64,000 nt of DNA from Carya illinoinensis (taxonomy: Eukaryota; Streptophyta; Magnoliopsida; Fagales; Juglandaceae): the NCBI RefSeq assembly GCF_018687715.1, contig NC_056755.1, forward strand, positions 43,908,501 through 43,972,500. The letters run 5' to 3'. The translations under genes and the position numbers were made by a program. The first letter of the stretch is position 1, and every line of letters starts with the position of its first letter. This document shows positions 11,223 through 24,128 of this stretch, one piece after another. Under the pieces are notes generated by a model. That model saw nothing but the letters and a program-made list of their open reading frames with translations. It had not been told where the DNA came from and ran no database searches.

Positions 11223-11269
11223 GGACTCATTGGTTTTGGGCTTAATTTAAGCCAGTTGGGATCGTGAAA

Positions 11270-12560
11270 TTTGATGGAGCAAATTTCATATCATTGGACA
11301 ATGCTGATTAACTTGTTATATCAGCAGGTTTTGACAGTCATACAACTCATGGAGCATATTGTTATTAAGAGGAGAACCGCATCGGATCTCGTTGTGGCTT
11401 TCTTTGAAAAGCCAGTTGCAAATAACAAAGTGCAGATGAAGCTTTGGTGTGGTAGTGTGGATACGTACAGTCTAAGGAGGTTCTGTCTAGGAGATTGGAA
11501 ATTTTAAGTGTGTCCATTGTGACCCTCCAATCTTTCCTGGGAACTGACTTAGTGAGGTACTATTCATTTCTACGGTAAATTCATTAAAGCAATGTCAGGA
11601 AGTAAGGTTTCAAATCTTGTCAGATTTGAGGTGGAGAAACGGTTCAATTTCAGATAAGGCAGAAGGTACTATTGTTGCCCAATAGCATTTGGCGTTGTGG
11701 TCAAAAGGTTGGGAGGTCATGAGAATGGCTATGAGTAATTCTGCAAAGAAGTCAAAGTTGAAGTTTCTCAATGTAAGAGATCTTATCCTGGATGAGGAAG
11801 TGCGCAGAAGAGATTCTGGCAAGATTTCGAGTTGTTGGTCCTGAATGTTGATTGTAAGGACAGAGCCAAGTCAAGATCTGGACAACAGATGACTCGCTAG
11901 AAATTGTGGCAAGACAGACCACAAGAGACTGCTAAAATCAGGAGAAAATTGAGAATGATGCTGTGAATATGGTGACTGAAGAAATACATGGCGTTGCATT
12001 TCTTGCAGTGCACAATGCTGTTAAAGACAGCTTGAAGACAACAGTCATTCAGTAGTGTTTTCTCAAAGGCGTTGAAGGGCAAATCAATCCCTGAAGTCAA
12101 CAGTGATACTAGCGACTGGTGAAACGGCTAGTACAAGGAGCAGTTTCGGCAAGTGGCTCCAAGTCAGTAAATGGAGATACTGGTATTGATGCTAATGTTG
12201 TGTCTCTCTCCATGAAAAAAGAGACATGTATATCCTCATGGCATGAGTTGCCATGATAGAGGATGTGTTAATGTTAGCAGGTCCACAAGTTTACACACAG
12301 GCATTGGATTGGCATTAATGCAGGGTGTGTGGTGGAAATTCATGTCGATGGCTGATGAACTTCCAGGAGAGCCAAACGTGGAATTTACACCATAGTTTTC
12401 AGCAATGTTATTTTCGACATGGGCCGAAGTGAAATGCTTGGAATTAGTTTATTCTGAGTGGATATGCTTTTATGGTGAAGCATGATAGCGGGAGCTATGA
12501 AGATCTTCATTGAAATGGAGCTTGGCTGTGGGACCAGTCAAAGTCACAAGATGGAGATTA
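11270..12560 (+). pseudogene. Decayed gag region of element A, shared with element B
   Basis: 11330-11450 reads, with gaps, like the Copia-2 gag segment around EKPSANNKVH. 11690-11830 reads like WEVMRMAVSNSA and RDLILAEEVRRKDSG. 11870-12010 matches the zinc-knuckle to protease spacer of Copia-2. Frames are broken throughout. 11440-11600 and 12080-12560 are nearly identical, in reverse complement, to the interior of element B (38109-38841). Confidence 0.75.
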
Positions 12561-13650
12561 TTGCTATTGTTGCCAATAGCGTTTGGTGTTGGAAGGTCAT
12601 GAAGGATTAATTGGTCTTGGCTCGGGTTAATTGTCGTGTGAATTAGAGAAAGTAAAAGGAACCCAGTTTTACTTTTCTAAAGAAATCTCCCTAGACCACG
12701 ACATGAAGTATGGGTGTGAGAGATGGGAACAAAACGTCAGATGTTCCAGGGATATCTACACCTAAAGAACTGCCAAGACGATCAGACCTCCATGGTGGTT
12801 ACTACCTTAAAATGTAGCCTGCTGAATGAAGGTAGTGAACTACGGTATGAAGAAAAATCTTGCAAGAAGGGAGATTATGCAAGTCGGAGACTGCACACAA
12901 GATGGACACATGCGACTGAAGATAGCAGCAGGATGAAGGGTCAGTCACCCAGATCAGAGATGAGACCTCAGCAACAGGTTCTCTGATATGTGTCAAGGTC
13001 TGTGCGAGACCATTGATTCCCAGTGCAGTGGGAGATGTGTTGCCCTATGTAGATGTGTTGATTAAGGGCATTGTACGTGATGAACTAAAGTTATGCATCA
13101 CTTTAGTTAGTCTTCTAAGTTGAAGACATGAGCTGTAAAATTGGATAAGGGATCATGCTGGAGATAGAGCTCGGCATGTTGAGAACCAGTCTCCAAGTTG
13201 GAGATTGGTGTGATTGTAGGATTATGGAGCCTGGTTTGAAAGTTGTAAGGCACCAAACAGATTGTTCGCTCGGATGTGGCTAGAGCGAAGCAGATTGTTC
13301 GTTCGGATGAGCCTAGAGCGAAGCTCAGTTTGCTCAAGGTGTACATGAGTGCGGACTCATGGACTCGAGCAAAAGAAGAATCCTAGAGAGTTGAGATTGT
13401 GCAATTGAGCACTGGTAAAATCTCCTCTGAAGAAAATCCCTTGCAAGCTCCGTGGATGTAGACGATGCTGATGCATTTGAAGATGCATTTGGAGAGGCAT
13501 CTGGATATCCATTTGAAGGCGTACCTGAAGATGCATGTGATAGCGGATCTCTCATGGCTGACAAGCATTCCAAGAAAGAGGTGAATTCATTTGAAGAATG
13601 AATCAGTTTGCAAGCAGCCTGGTATGGCATACTTGGGTGGAGGGGGTGAT

Positions 13651-14061
13651 TGTTGAATCAACCCAAGTATGAAGGGCTGCACATGCACCGTTTTCTTTCT
13701 TGGTTGTATTAGGCACCAACTGCAGCTACCAACCATCTACCCATCCACCGTATTCTGCAGCAAATATTGACAAAAGTTCATCTGCACCGAAAGAAGACTT
13801 GAAGTTGCATGCTTCTTGTCCCCCATGGTTCTCCTATAAAAGGAGATGAATTCTGAAGAGAAAACCATCCTCACTGCGGTGAGAGATCAAGGGCAGTGGG
13901 TGAGGAAAGGAAGAGGGACGTGAGAAAGAGAAATAGAATTTTGTATATTTTCTGAAAATCTTGTACAAATTCTATAAAAGAGGCTCCAGTGGACGTAAGC
14001 AATTTGCTGAACCACTTTAAAATTGTTTTGTGTGATTTTCGGACAGGTTAGAGGCTCAACA
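13651..14061 (+). repeat. 3' LTR of element A
   Basis: 411 bp, ending CTCAACA, followed by the CTTTA target-site duplication and then by RLP-D coding sequence on the minus strand. Just upstream, 13255-13330 has degenerate TTCGCTCGGA/AGAGCGAAG repeats resembling the CTCGAG-rich module of the other LTRs. Confidence 0.95.
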
Positions 14062-15976
14062 CTTTACACCATTGGATTTCATGGCATCCCATTGTGTGAA
14101 GTATCCCGTAGGCAAATTTCCAGAGAAATGGTTGTGAGAGAGGTCAATGATACGCAAGTTGGGGAATGTGCAATTTGTTTCAGAACTCCTTATTGCACCG
14201 TGGAATGAATTAAAATGGAGAACAAGAATCTTCAACTGTTGAAGAGTTCCCAACCAAAAGGGAGATGTATCATTGATTTGATTGCGGCCAACATGAAGAT
14301 ACTCAAGCTCAGTACAGTTGGCCAAAGATATTGGCAAATGACCCTGTAAATGGTTTTGACGTAAGTCCAGCATCCTTAGGAGGCATCCTTTTGCCCATGT
14401 TTTCGGGATAGTGCCGCCGAAGTTGTTGCTTCGTAGTATTAGCGTTGACAAAGATTGACTCAAGTTGCCAAAACATGGATGAATCATGCCACTCAAATAG
14501 TTATATGACAAGTCAAGCACTTCCAGTGAACTCGCATTGCAAATAAATGGTGAAATCCCTCCGATGAATGAATTATTGCTGACCAAAAAATACCTTAGGG
14601 ATGGTGGTGGAATTGGGAGCGATCCATGCATCATGTTATTGTCAAGATATAAATTTTCTAGATTTGGCCATGGGATAACTGCTGGAGAATTTTCAAAGCC
14701 AGTGAGAAAGACGTTGTTAGAAAGTGAGAGATCTTGAAGAGATTCTTTACTTACATTATACATCCATTTGGGTATCAAGCCTTGAAGATTGTTGCCTTCT
14801 AGATCTAGCTGCCGCAATCTACTTTGGTTTCGTAATATAACTGGAAACTTTGTTAAGATGAGATCAGCCAATTGTAAATATTCAAAATGTGGAAGAATGT
14901 CGTTTGAACTAGGTCTGGTGAACCATGACAAATCGTTGAATGAGTTTTGTGAAAGGTCTAGCCAAGTGAGTTGGGTAAGGTTACTGAAAGAATTTGGGAT
15001 GGTTCCTGAAAAATTACAATTTGAAATTTGGAATTCAATTAAGGAATTAAGGTTTCCAATTGAAGCAGGTAGATCACCAGAGAATTTTGTGCCGCTAAGA
15101 AATAAATACTTGAGAGGAGAGTTTGTGTGAAATTTTGGCAAATGACCAGTGAGATTTTCATTGCCTCCTACATTTAGATCCTGTAAGTGTGGTAGCTGAA
15201 AAATTCTGGTTGGGAATCGCCCGTACAGTCCACCTCCAATCAGACCTAGACTCTTTAAAGAAGATAAATTTGCCAGGCTTTCAGGTACAGTGGAAGATAT
15301 GTTGATATCAATCAACGCAAGCTCTTCAAGGTTGGTTAAATTTTGCACTAAACTTGTCATACTTTTGGTATATAAATAAGAAGGATCAAAAGAATCCAAA
15401 TAAAGAGAAGTTAACTTGGATAGGTATTGAATTTCAAATAGTTGGATGTCGAGAGGTGGAGATGTATTAGGCTTGAAAGATTACCAATCTCAGATGGGAT
15501 TTGGGAGTGATTGAAATCATTACTAGCAAGAGTAAGGTTTTGAAGATGATGAAGGCGGAAGAGACTACTGTTGGAGGTGATAGAACCATAGAGACAACTG
15601 CTCTGAAGGTTGAGGGTGATGACATGACCCGTGTCTTGGTTGCATTCAACCCCATCCCATACACAACAATTGGTATTATTTCCATCTATTCTCCATGATG
15701 CAACCTCAGGATGGTTCTCCTCAGTGTATTCGCAGAAAGAGTTGTTTTTTATGATAAAGCTATCCTTGAATTGCATCAGAGCTATCCTCTCTTCTTGATG
15801 GCAAAGCGTAGGCAGATAATTATAGGACAAAGAGCGAGGGAGTAAGAGAAGGAGGCATGCGATCAAAGGGAAAAGCAATCGCATGAATATGATCAACTCA
15901 TGATACGAATAGATATCCATAACTTTTTAAAATGCCTCGCACTATGTTTGTAGATAGAGGAAAGAGCGAGGGGCTT

Positions 15977-15988
15977 AACTTTATAGAC
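15977..15988 (-). promoter_or_regulatory. Probable TATA box of RLP-D
   Basis: On the minus strand the sequence reads GTCTATAAAGTTAAG, about 60 bp before the ATG at 15920. The same phrase precedes the relic starts RLP-E (near 18830) and RLP-F (near 31024), and a slightly changed form (CATAAAGTTAAGCCCC, near 5310) precedes RLP-C. Conservation across paralogs at a fixed distance supports a core promoter element. Confidence 0.55.
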
Positions 15989-15989
15989 C

Positions 15990-17340
15990 CATAACAAGAA
16001 GAACAAGACAAAGAATTGTCTTTTGCCCAAGATGTACATGAATGACGACTGCCATGATCTTTTCAATTATTGTAGAAAATATAGAAAAATTGCTTAACTA
16101 ACGCGTCTAATTATCCCACATGCTGCTAACGTGGCCGTGAATGTCAAGATAGTGTATGGCTCTGTTTTTTTCAACTGCAATGCTCTTTTAAATAATTGAG
16201 AGCCCCTTAACTCAAACTTGTTTGCTTGAAAAGCAATTTTTTTTTCTCTAATTTTTCTATTTCTTGCGAGATTAAAAAATAAGGAAAATGATTGGGCTAT
16301 TTAGAGGTGATTTCTTTACTTAGTAATTAATAAAGTATATTTTAATAACGTTGTGAATTTTTTTTTTTAAATATTTCAAAATATATATAAAAAAAAATGT
16401 ATGAAAAAAAGACCAAATGACCTTTATTGGAAAACTCTCTCAGGCTACATGACCTCTATGGGGTTTGAAGTACCGTCGAAAAAATAATTATGCAAACCGG
16501 GAGTCAAGGAAACATTATATATTTGACTTAAAACAAAGATTGGGACTAAATTTTCTTATAAATAAATTGGAAGTGGGGCTGAAATTTTTTTTTTTCTTGG
16601 AAATGTGTATCTACGGAATTTTCACGTGATCATATAGTTTATGTCAGTGTTTTTTGCTCTTTTTTTTTTTTTTTAGAACTTCCAAATTCAATACAAATTT
16701 GACGTCAAATTAAGGGATTACAGTTTTGGATATCAAAATATTTCAACTCATCTTATCTAATTTAATTATTATATTTTATAAAATTTTCATACAAAATATA
16801 ATAAACAATTCAACATTTTTAAATACCAAAATAAAAATAATATTTAACAATATTTTATTTAACTTTTAATTTTCATGTCAACTCATCTCATCTTATCTGA
16901 ACTCACTATCCAAACCTAAATCTAATCCATTTCATTAGATTATAGAGTCCACAATAAATTTCCTTTTTCACTTTAAGAAATTAAGGTATAATTTAATCAT
17001 TTAATTAAATAAGTTGAAAGCATTATGATTTTCCTTTACACGTTAAGAAAATACTGCGTAGAATGATAATTTTCTTCATTATCTAATCAACTAGGAAAAG
17101 AAAAACAGAGAATCATTTTTTTTCTTAAACTACTCCCTTCGGTTTATTTCTTTTTATTAGAACTTTCAAACTATTTTTTTTTTTTTTAAGTTTCGAATTA
17201 CAGCACGGTTTGTGGGTTGATTTTAACATTCTTGAATTTTAATAATTTTGAATAGAACATGAGTCATTTTCTCTGTATATTTTGGTGAATCTCTTGTCTT
17301 CTCTCTGCTAATCATCTATTGGAATTAGGCATTATAATTA
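15990..17340. other. AT-rich intergenic region, one possible MITE
   Basis: No gene seen. 16000-16150 is the RLP-D upstream region shared with 5223-5360, 18840-18970 and 31020-31160. 16715-16920 has the look of a MITE (CAACTCATCTTATCT near the left, ATCTCATCTTATCTGAACTC near the right, flanked by TTTGGATA and its complement), but its ends are not clear. Several poly-T stretches occur. Confidence 0.4.
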
Positions 17341-17344
17341 ATTA

Positions 17345-17960
17345 CAATTCTGCCCAACGTCAGAATCTTTCTGTAAAAAAAGAGAGAATACAAAGCAATA
17401 ATACTGAAATACAATTTGCCCGTCTAATGGTCATCCTTCCTCCTTAATTGACTATAAAAATCATTACAAAAGAAGAGGATCATATTGCTTGGGAATTTTT
17501 TGATAGCATCTGTGGTAGAAAATTGCCACTCATGGTGAGGAAAAAGATTTTGAAAGCCAACAAATTAATAGGCAAGAACCACTGGTTTTTGTAGGTACTT
17601 CACATCATGCACATTTAAAGAGAGAATTTGAAAATCAACATATAAAGTAAATAGGTTCAAACCATTTCCTTCTTTCACATTGAAAATTGAATGCAACATG
17701 TAATGCATTCAATTTTGGTATACCATGTACTAAAAGGATATTCAAACCCATACCATACGTTCAAACCATCTCTCTTCGTTTCTTACCTGTATGACTATAT
17801 ATTATGGTATACTCAAATTATATCAAGGCTATTACTTCTTGATTGAGTGTGATATATAGAAGACTTGAAGATTTTTAGGTAGACTTCTCGCTCCTAATAA
17901 CAAACGTCTCTATTTCTCTTTGTTTTTTATTGATTTTTAATATATATATATCATATTTAC
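17345..17960 (+). repeat. RLP-upstream repeat unit
   Basis: Full unit: CAATTTGCCCGTC, TTTGATAGCATCTG, TTTGAAAGCCAACAAAT, TTTGAAAATCAACAT, a perfect palindrome TTGAATGCA...TGCATTCAA near 17688-17712, TTCAAACC..TACC, GATTTTTAGGTAGACTT, ending at TATATATATATC. Confidence 0.8.
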
Positions 17961-18590
17961 GTCACATTTTAATAAGTTTGACACTTTCTTATATTATCTT
18001 CAGATTATTTTTTTTTCTTTCTTCATTTTTTTTAAAAAGAAATTTAAAATTGATGAAAAATACTACCTCGTCATAATAAGATAAAAGTGAAAAATGATTA
18101 TGTATTTTTTAGAATTTGATGGAGGACGTCTGAGTCAGCGAGTCAGATGATGCTGAGATGTTAGATTACACGTTAATGGTGCTTTGAGAGCTCAGATTAG
18201 CTCAAGTACAGCAGGAAACTATTATATTTCCTTGATTTAGGGAAGTTTTGAGCATGTGTTGGTATTTTGGGCATAACTTTAATTACGGGTATCCGAATTG
18301 TGCATATGACCCAAATTCGTAAAGCTCTTTTCGGCACACACGTCATGGTCACCCAATGAAGTTTGGTGTGCATTCTTTTCGAGGCCAAAATCAGTTGTTT
18401 TCTCCTTCAAATCTCAATTTTTAGATATTTTTTACCTTTTATGGTAATATTTCATTTATCGTTTAGAAAGTAATTTTGAACTCATTTTGGGCAGATTGCT
18501 TATTTATTTCCGTATTATTTTTGGCGTGTTTATTAAGATTTTGCTATTTTTAATAAAATTCTAATATTTTCAAATTACACCTGACACAAC
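17960..18590. repeat. Non-coding block, reverse complement of 4440-5040
   Basis: No gene. It includes TACAGCAGGAAACTATTATATTTCC and the CATAACTTTAATTACGGGTATC phrase shared, in reverse complement, with 4440-4990 and 63200-63780. It may be decayed LTR sequence, but the ends are not visible. Confidence 0.5.
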
Positions 18591-18596
18591 ATCATA

Positions 18597-18773
18597 GTCA
18601 TTTTCTCTGTGTTTATGAGAAAACTATCATTGAACTGCATCAAATCTACCCTCTCATGTTGATGGCAAAGTGGATATTGTAGATTATAAGACAGCGAGCA
18701 AGAGAAGAAGCCATGCGATCATAGGGAAAAGCAAGCGCTTGAATATGAACTCAAGATACGAATAGGTGTCCAT
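18597..18773 (-). pseudogene. RLP-E: relic of an RLP 5' end
   Basis: A CAT at 18771-18773 gives an ATG on the minus strand followed by MDTYSYLEFI, a hydrophobic leader (RLLFPMIAWLLLLL), a frameshift, then remains of the LCHQ.ER..LMQF segment. It stops before the Cys pair. The upstream flank (to 18970) with the TATA-like box is conserved. Only the promoter and leader of a former gene survive. Confidence 0.75.
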
Positions 18774-18989
18774 GACTTTTTAAAATGTCTTGCATCGTGT
18801 TTAGACAGAGGAAAGAGTGAAGGGCTTAACTTTATAAACCCAATGCAAGAAGAAGAAGATCAAGAATCCTCCTTCACCCGAGATCTACGTGAAAGATGAG
18901 TTCCGTGATCCTTTCATTTATTGGGGAAAATATAGGAAAATTGCTTCACTAACTAGTTTTCTCACATGCTGCTAACGTGGTCCAAATTA

Positions 18990-21900
18990 TCAAAAGATGA
19001 AATAATAATGAAATAAAATTTGCCTATCAAATGGTCGCCCTTCCTCCTTTGATTGTGAAAATCATTAGGAAAGAAGAGGAAATTACTTGGAAATTTCTGT
19101 GGTAGAGACGTGCCACTCACGGTGAGGAAGAAGATCACTTTGAAATCCAACAAATTAATGGCATAGGACTCAAAAAGTCGGCTTTGACACATTAGTTGGG
19201 GATCGATTAAGTTTTTTAGGTTATGATCTATAGTATCTATAAAAGAACGGTTTAAATTAAATTATAAAGTGCAAAGCTAGCAGGGATCACCCAACGAATG
19301 GATAAACTCTAATAAGGAAGGATATTTTGGAGATAAGAGGGAGGCGAGAACCATATATAGCCTTCGTACCCCCACAGGGCCACATCATGAACATAATACA
19401 TTCATAGGCAGTCTGAAAATCAATGTGTAAAGTAAATTTGCTATCCTGCATTTTCCCCTTTCTTTCTTGAGAAAAAATATTTACAATTGTGAATTGTATA
19501 ACTGTTACGTAATTGTTTTGAAAAAAGTAAATAAAGCATGGACCCACATGAAAATAATTAATTTTTTAATAATGGGTCACACTTTTTTTAAAGCGATTAT
19601 ACGGTGTTTACACACTTCACGGTTGTGTGTAAAATTACTCTGATTAATATTCAAACCCATACCATACGTTCAAACCGTCACTTTTAACTCTTTTATTATG
19701 TGGATGACTTTATTATGGTTGAGTGTGATATACAGATCAAGACTTAAAGATTTAGGTAGACTTATCTCTTTTAATAAACGTCTCTTGTTTTCTTTCATTT
19801 TTATTCATGTTTAATATATATATATATATATAGCTTGACTTATAGCAAAAAAGAACGGGTAAACTTGTTAATTTTCATGTCATCTTCATGAAAATTAACA
19901 AAATTCATTTACTTAATTTTGTCGGCCACCGGAATTTTTCTATAAAAAATGGGAGAGTATGAAGCAATAATAATGAAATACAATTTGCCCATCAAATGGC
20001 CGTCCTTCCTCAATTGATTGTAAAAGTCATTACAAAATAAAAGAATCATATTACTTGAGAATTTCTTGATAGTATGCATTTGTGGTAGAAAATAGCCACT
20101 CAGGGTGAAGAAAAAGACTTTTGAAAACCAACAAATAGGCAAGAGCCATCAGCCTTCATACCCCACATCAATGACATTTAGGAGTGGCAATTTGAAAATC
20201 AACATGTACAAATAGGTTCAAACCATTTGTTTGTTTCCTTCTTTCTTGCCCTTTGAAAATTGAATGCAATGTATAATACATTCAATTTTGGTATACCATA
20301 TTCAAACCCATACCATATGCTCATCCTATCGCTTTTCTTTTCTTACGTGTGTCACTATATTATGGCAAATGTGTTTTTGGTAAATGAGATAAGAAGAGAC
20401 GAAATGATCAAAATCTTTCATAATTTTCTTGTAAAACATCACTCCAATATAAAACACTGAAATTTTCAACTTTTCCATATAATCAATACCTAATCATTAT
20501 CAAAACACAAATCAATATAAATTTTATAAACTTCAAAATAAAACACAAAAATCAATAAACTTTTTGAAACTTCAAATCAATACATTCATTTTTCTTTAAC
20601 CAAAAATATACACAAAAACTTATTTTCCTCTACTTCTCAGGTCCTCGGTTTTCTCCCGATATTTTCCCCCATATCATACACTACCTCATATTCTTGGTGA
20701 CAATTTATCGTCAAATTTGCTTAAAATTAAAATGACCAATAACAGTGCATATATTTGAGCCAAACTAAAATACATTTCTATGTGAAAAATAAATATATAC
20801 ATATATATCTATGGTGACAATTAATTGCGATGTTCAGTGAGATTGCAATCCTTGTTGTAAAATTATAAATATGATAAAGCGAAATAGTGTATGGCTTTAA
20901 TTTTTTTGTTTTTATTATTTTCTTTGTTCAAATTCTTGGCATTCCCCGCGATGGATGTTTAAGTACTGACAATGGCCACCACAATAATGACAGAAGAAGA
21001 CAAATAGACTTGCAAGCTACATAAGGGATTATGATCATGCACTAATTGTGGAAAGGGAATAAGACTTGCAATAATTAATTAATTATAATGATGTTTGCGA
21101 CCACACTTTCTATTATCTTAATTTCAACTTATATATATATTTTTTTTAAGTTTGACACTTTGTATTATTTTAAAAAATAAATAAATAAAGGTTGATCAAA
21201 AATACTACCTCATCATAGTAGGATAAAAATAAAATAGTGATGTACTTTGTAGTCTTTCTATAAAAAAAAATAACATAGTACAAATTAACAATAATAATGA
21301 GATACAGTTTGCCATCATATTAATGGCCGTTGTTCTTCCTTTGAGTACTATGAAAATCATTACAAATGAAGAGGAAATTACTTGGAAATTTCTTGATAGC
21401 ATATGTGGCAGAAAATTGACACTCATGGAGAGAAAAAAGACTTTGAAAGCCAACAAATTAATAGGCAAGAACCATCGGTCTTCGTACCTCACATCCATAA
21501 CATCATGCACATTTAGGAGTAGCAATTTGAAAATCAACATATAAAACAAATAGGTTATCCCACGTTTTCCCCTCTCTTTCTTTCATTTTAACAATTGAAT
21601 GCAACGACGTGTAATATATTTAATTTTGATATACCATGTACTAAAAGGATATTCAAACTCATACTATACGTTCAAACCATCGTTTTTCTTTTCTTACGTG
21701 TATGACTCTATTATAGATTAAGATTTAAAGATTTAAGTAGACTTATCTCTCTTAATAAACATCTCTCTTTCTCTTTGATTTTTATTCATGCTTAATAAAA
21801 ATGAATAAAAATCATCGAAGTTGTTAATTTTCATTTCAACTTCATGAAAATCATCAAAGTTCATTTACTCAATTTTACCCAGCATTAGAATCTTTATATA

Positions 21901-22740
21901 AAAAAATAGAGAGTACAAAGCAACAATATTGAAATACAATTTGCCCGTCAAATGGTCATCATTCCTCCTTAATTGACGATAAAAATCATTACAAAAGAAG
22001 AGGTTCATATTACTTGGAAATTTCTTGATAGCATGCATCTGTGGTAAAAAATCACCACTCACGGTGAGAAAAAAAAAAGTAATTTGAAAGCCAACAAATA
22101 GGCAAGAACCATCAGCCTTCGTACCCCACATCATGCACATTTAGGAGAGGCAATTTGAAAATCAATATGTAAAGCCAATAGGTTACTCCACATCTTTTCC
22201 TTTCTTTCTTTCATTTCAAAAATTGAATGCAACGTGTAATGCATTCAATTTTGGTATACCATGTACTAAATGGATATCCAAACCTATACCATACGTTTAA
22301 ACTATCGCACTTCTTTTTTTACATGTATGATTCTATTATGGTAAACTTAAATATCAACTCCATTATTTTTGATTGAGTGTGATATATAGAAGACTTAAAG
22401 ATTTAGGTAGACATATCTCTCTCAATAAATGTCTTTCTTTTTCTTTGATTTTTATTCATGTTTGATTTATATATATAGCTTGTCTTATAACAAAAGAGAC
22501 AAACATTTAATATTTCAAACGTTCAAACCATCGTTCTTCTTTTCTTACATGTATGACTGTAGATTTAAATATCAACTCCATTATTCTTGATTGAGTGTGA
22601 TATATAGAAGACTTAAAAATTTAGGTAGACATCTCTCTCTTACTAAATGTCTTTCTTTTTCTTTGATTTTTATTCATGTTTGATTTATATATATAGCTTG
22701 TCTTATAACAAAAGAGACAAACATTTAATATTTCAAACCT
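18990..22740 (+). repeat. Cluster of RLP-upstream repeat units
   Basis: Partial unit 18990-19165 (directly upstream of RLP-E), partial 19640-19905, fuller units about 19930-20350, 21220-21880 and 21895-22490, and a partial copy 22500-22740. Each keeps the same order of boxes. Between them, 20380-20780 is a separate block repeated at 22780-23060. ORFs of 70-115 codons (19909-20142, 21205-21549, 21865-22140, minus strand) fall in the same part of each unit. 19200-19640 and 20780-21200 show no gene. Confidence 0.75.
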
Positions 22741-24056
22741 TCAAACCATCACTCTTCTTCTTTTTTTACATCTAATTATTAACCAAACGCAAATCAATAT
22801 AAATTTTATGAACTTCAACATAAAACACAAAAATCAATACAACCTTTCCAAACTTCAAATCGATGCATTCATATTTCTTTAACAAGAAATATACACAAAA
22901 ACTTCTTTTCCTTTGCTTCTCTGGTCCTTTGTTTTCTCCCAATATTTTTCCCTAATTCATACACTACCTCATATTCTTTGATTAAATTTGGATGGAGATC
23001 CAAGTTTTATCGCCAAATTTGCTTAAAATTAAAATGATGAATAACGGTGCATATATATGAGCCAAAGTAAAATACCTTTCTCTTGCTCTGTTTCAATCCT
23101 GAACACAGCACTAGAAGTTTAGGACCGATCATGAGGAAAAGATCGAGTTGGAAATTCGGTTTGTTTGATTCAATTTAAAGAAAGCCAAAAAGAGATGACA
23201 ATCATGATCATCAATTTGAATTGAAAAGATTTAATCCCATACCATACGCTCAAAACGTCGCTCTTTTTCTCTTGCGTGAATGACTTTATTACAAAGAAGA
23301 ATGGGTCATATATGTTTATTCATATATTATATCTTAAATTAGTACAAAGAACGAATGGGTCATATATGTTTATGATCTACTCAAGATCAATTTCATCTCA
23401 CAAGTGCTCCACCAAATTTGATTAACTTCCACAAAGAAAATTTCTGACCCCAAGGGAAAATGGACGACTCGCACATTGGATAACGATGGAGTCTCGAGCC
23501 CCCACCACGACAAATAATGTTACTCTCTTTATCTCGTATAAAGAAGAACTTCTTGCTGCTTTCGTTGGTATATCTTTTCTTTTTTTGGAATTTTATGCTA
23601 GCTTGAGATGATTGTATGCTTTGTGAATTCTGCTTTACAGCAAACAAATGCATTAATTAGCACATATAATTGGGACTGAAATTAGATTCAGGGCAAAAAG
23701 ATTGTGGGTTGGACACCCAGCAGGGCCACCACTAAATTGCACTTAGATAGCTTCTGCATCGCCGTGATTGTCATGTTTGTGCAAAGTGGTATTTTCATGC
23801 TTGAGATGATTGTATGCGTTGTGAGTTCTGCTCTGCTTTACGGCAAACCAATGGATTAGCACATGCTTTAGACTGGAATTAGATTCAAGGCAAAGGATAT
23901 AAAGTGGGTTGGACACCGACCACTAACTTGATCAGCTTGGATATATAGCTACTGCATCAGCGTGATTGTCATGCTTGTGCAAAGTGGAACGAACGACTCT
24001 ATCGTCGTTTATAGTTAATAAATTAAGATAAAATTACTGTGTGGGTCTTTGGATTA

Positions 24057-24128
<72 letters not shown>

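Larger units (their letters stand above)
9872..14061 (+). mobile_element. Element A: non-autonomous Copia-derived LTR retrotransposon
   Basis: Complete LTR element of 4,190 bp. The 411-bp LTRs are at 9872-10282 and 13651-14061, with TGTTGAATC/GGCTCAACA ends, a CTTTA target-site duplication (9867-9871 and 14062-14066), a primer-binding site TGGTATCAGAGC at 10285-10296 complementary to initiator Met tRNA, and a purine-rich tract GGGTGGAGGGGGTGA before the 3' LTR. There is no reverse transcriptase or integrase. 11330-12030 carries decayed gag remnants (readable as ANNKVQ, WEVMRMAMSNSA, RDLILDEEVRRRDSG) clearly related to Copia-2 gag. It is inserted in RLP-D in the opposite orientation. The LTRs differ at three positions by my count, so it is young. 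Confidence 0.95.
9198..15920 (-). pseudogene. RLP-D: LRR receptor-like protein, split by element A
   Basis: This is the best RLP here, on the minus strand. RLPs are cell-surface LRR proteins without a kinase that act with co-receptors in immunity or development. ATG at 15920; leader residues 12-32; CHQEERIALMQF near 40-51; Cys pair in NCCVWDGV near 84-91; then LRRs. A 16-bp deletion relative to paralogs (about 15440-15470) shifts the frame. LRRs resume at 15399 and run to 14062 (GTIPNSFSNLTQLTWLDL, NNLQGLIPKWMYNVS). Element A then interrupts. The frame continues without loss from 9871 to the stop at 9198: last LRRs, GLCGRPLSKICGDS cap, acidic spacer, transmembrane helix with GxxxGxxxG (residues 170-178 of the last 208) and a basic tail. 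Without the two lesions it would match a normal Cf-9-type RLP. Confidence 0.93.

Noticed and set aside
13334..13630. 98-codon minus-strand ORF, Ser/Ala-rich
   Set aside because: Inside element A, caused by a short GATGCATTT-type repeat; no homology seen.
16715..16920. Possible MITE
   Set aside because: Only the outer eight or so bases of the supposed inverted ends agree and no target duplication is clear, so it was kept only as a remark in the region entry.
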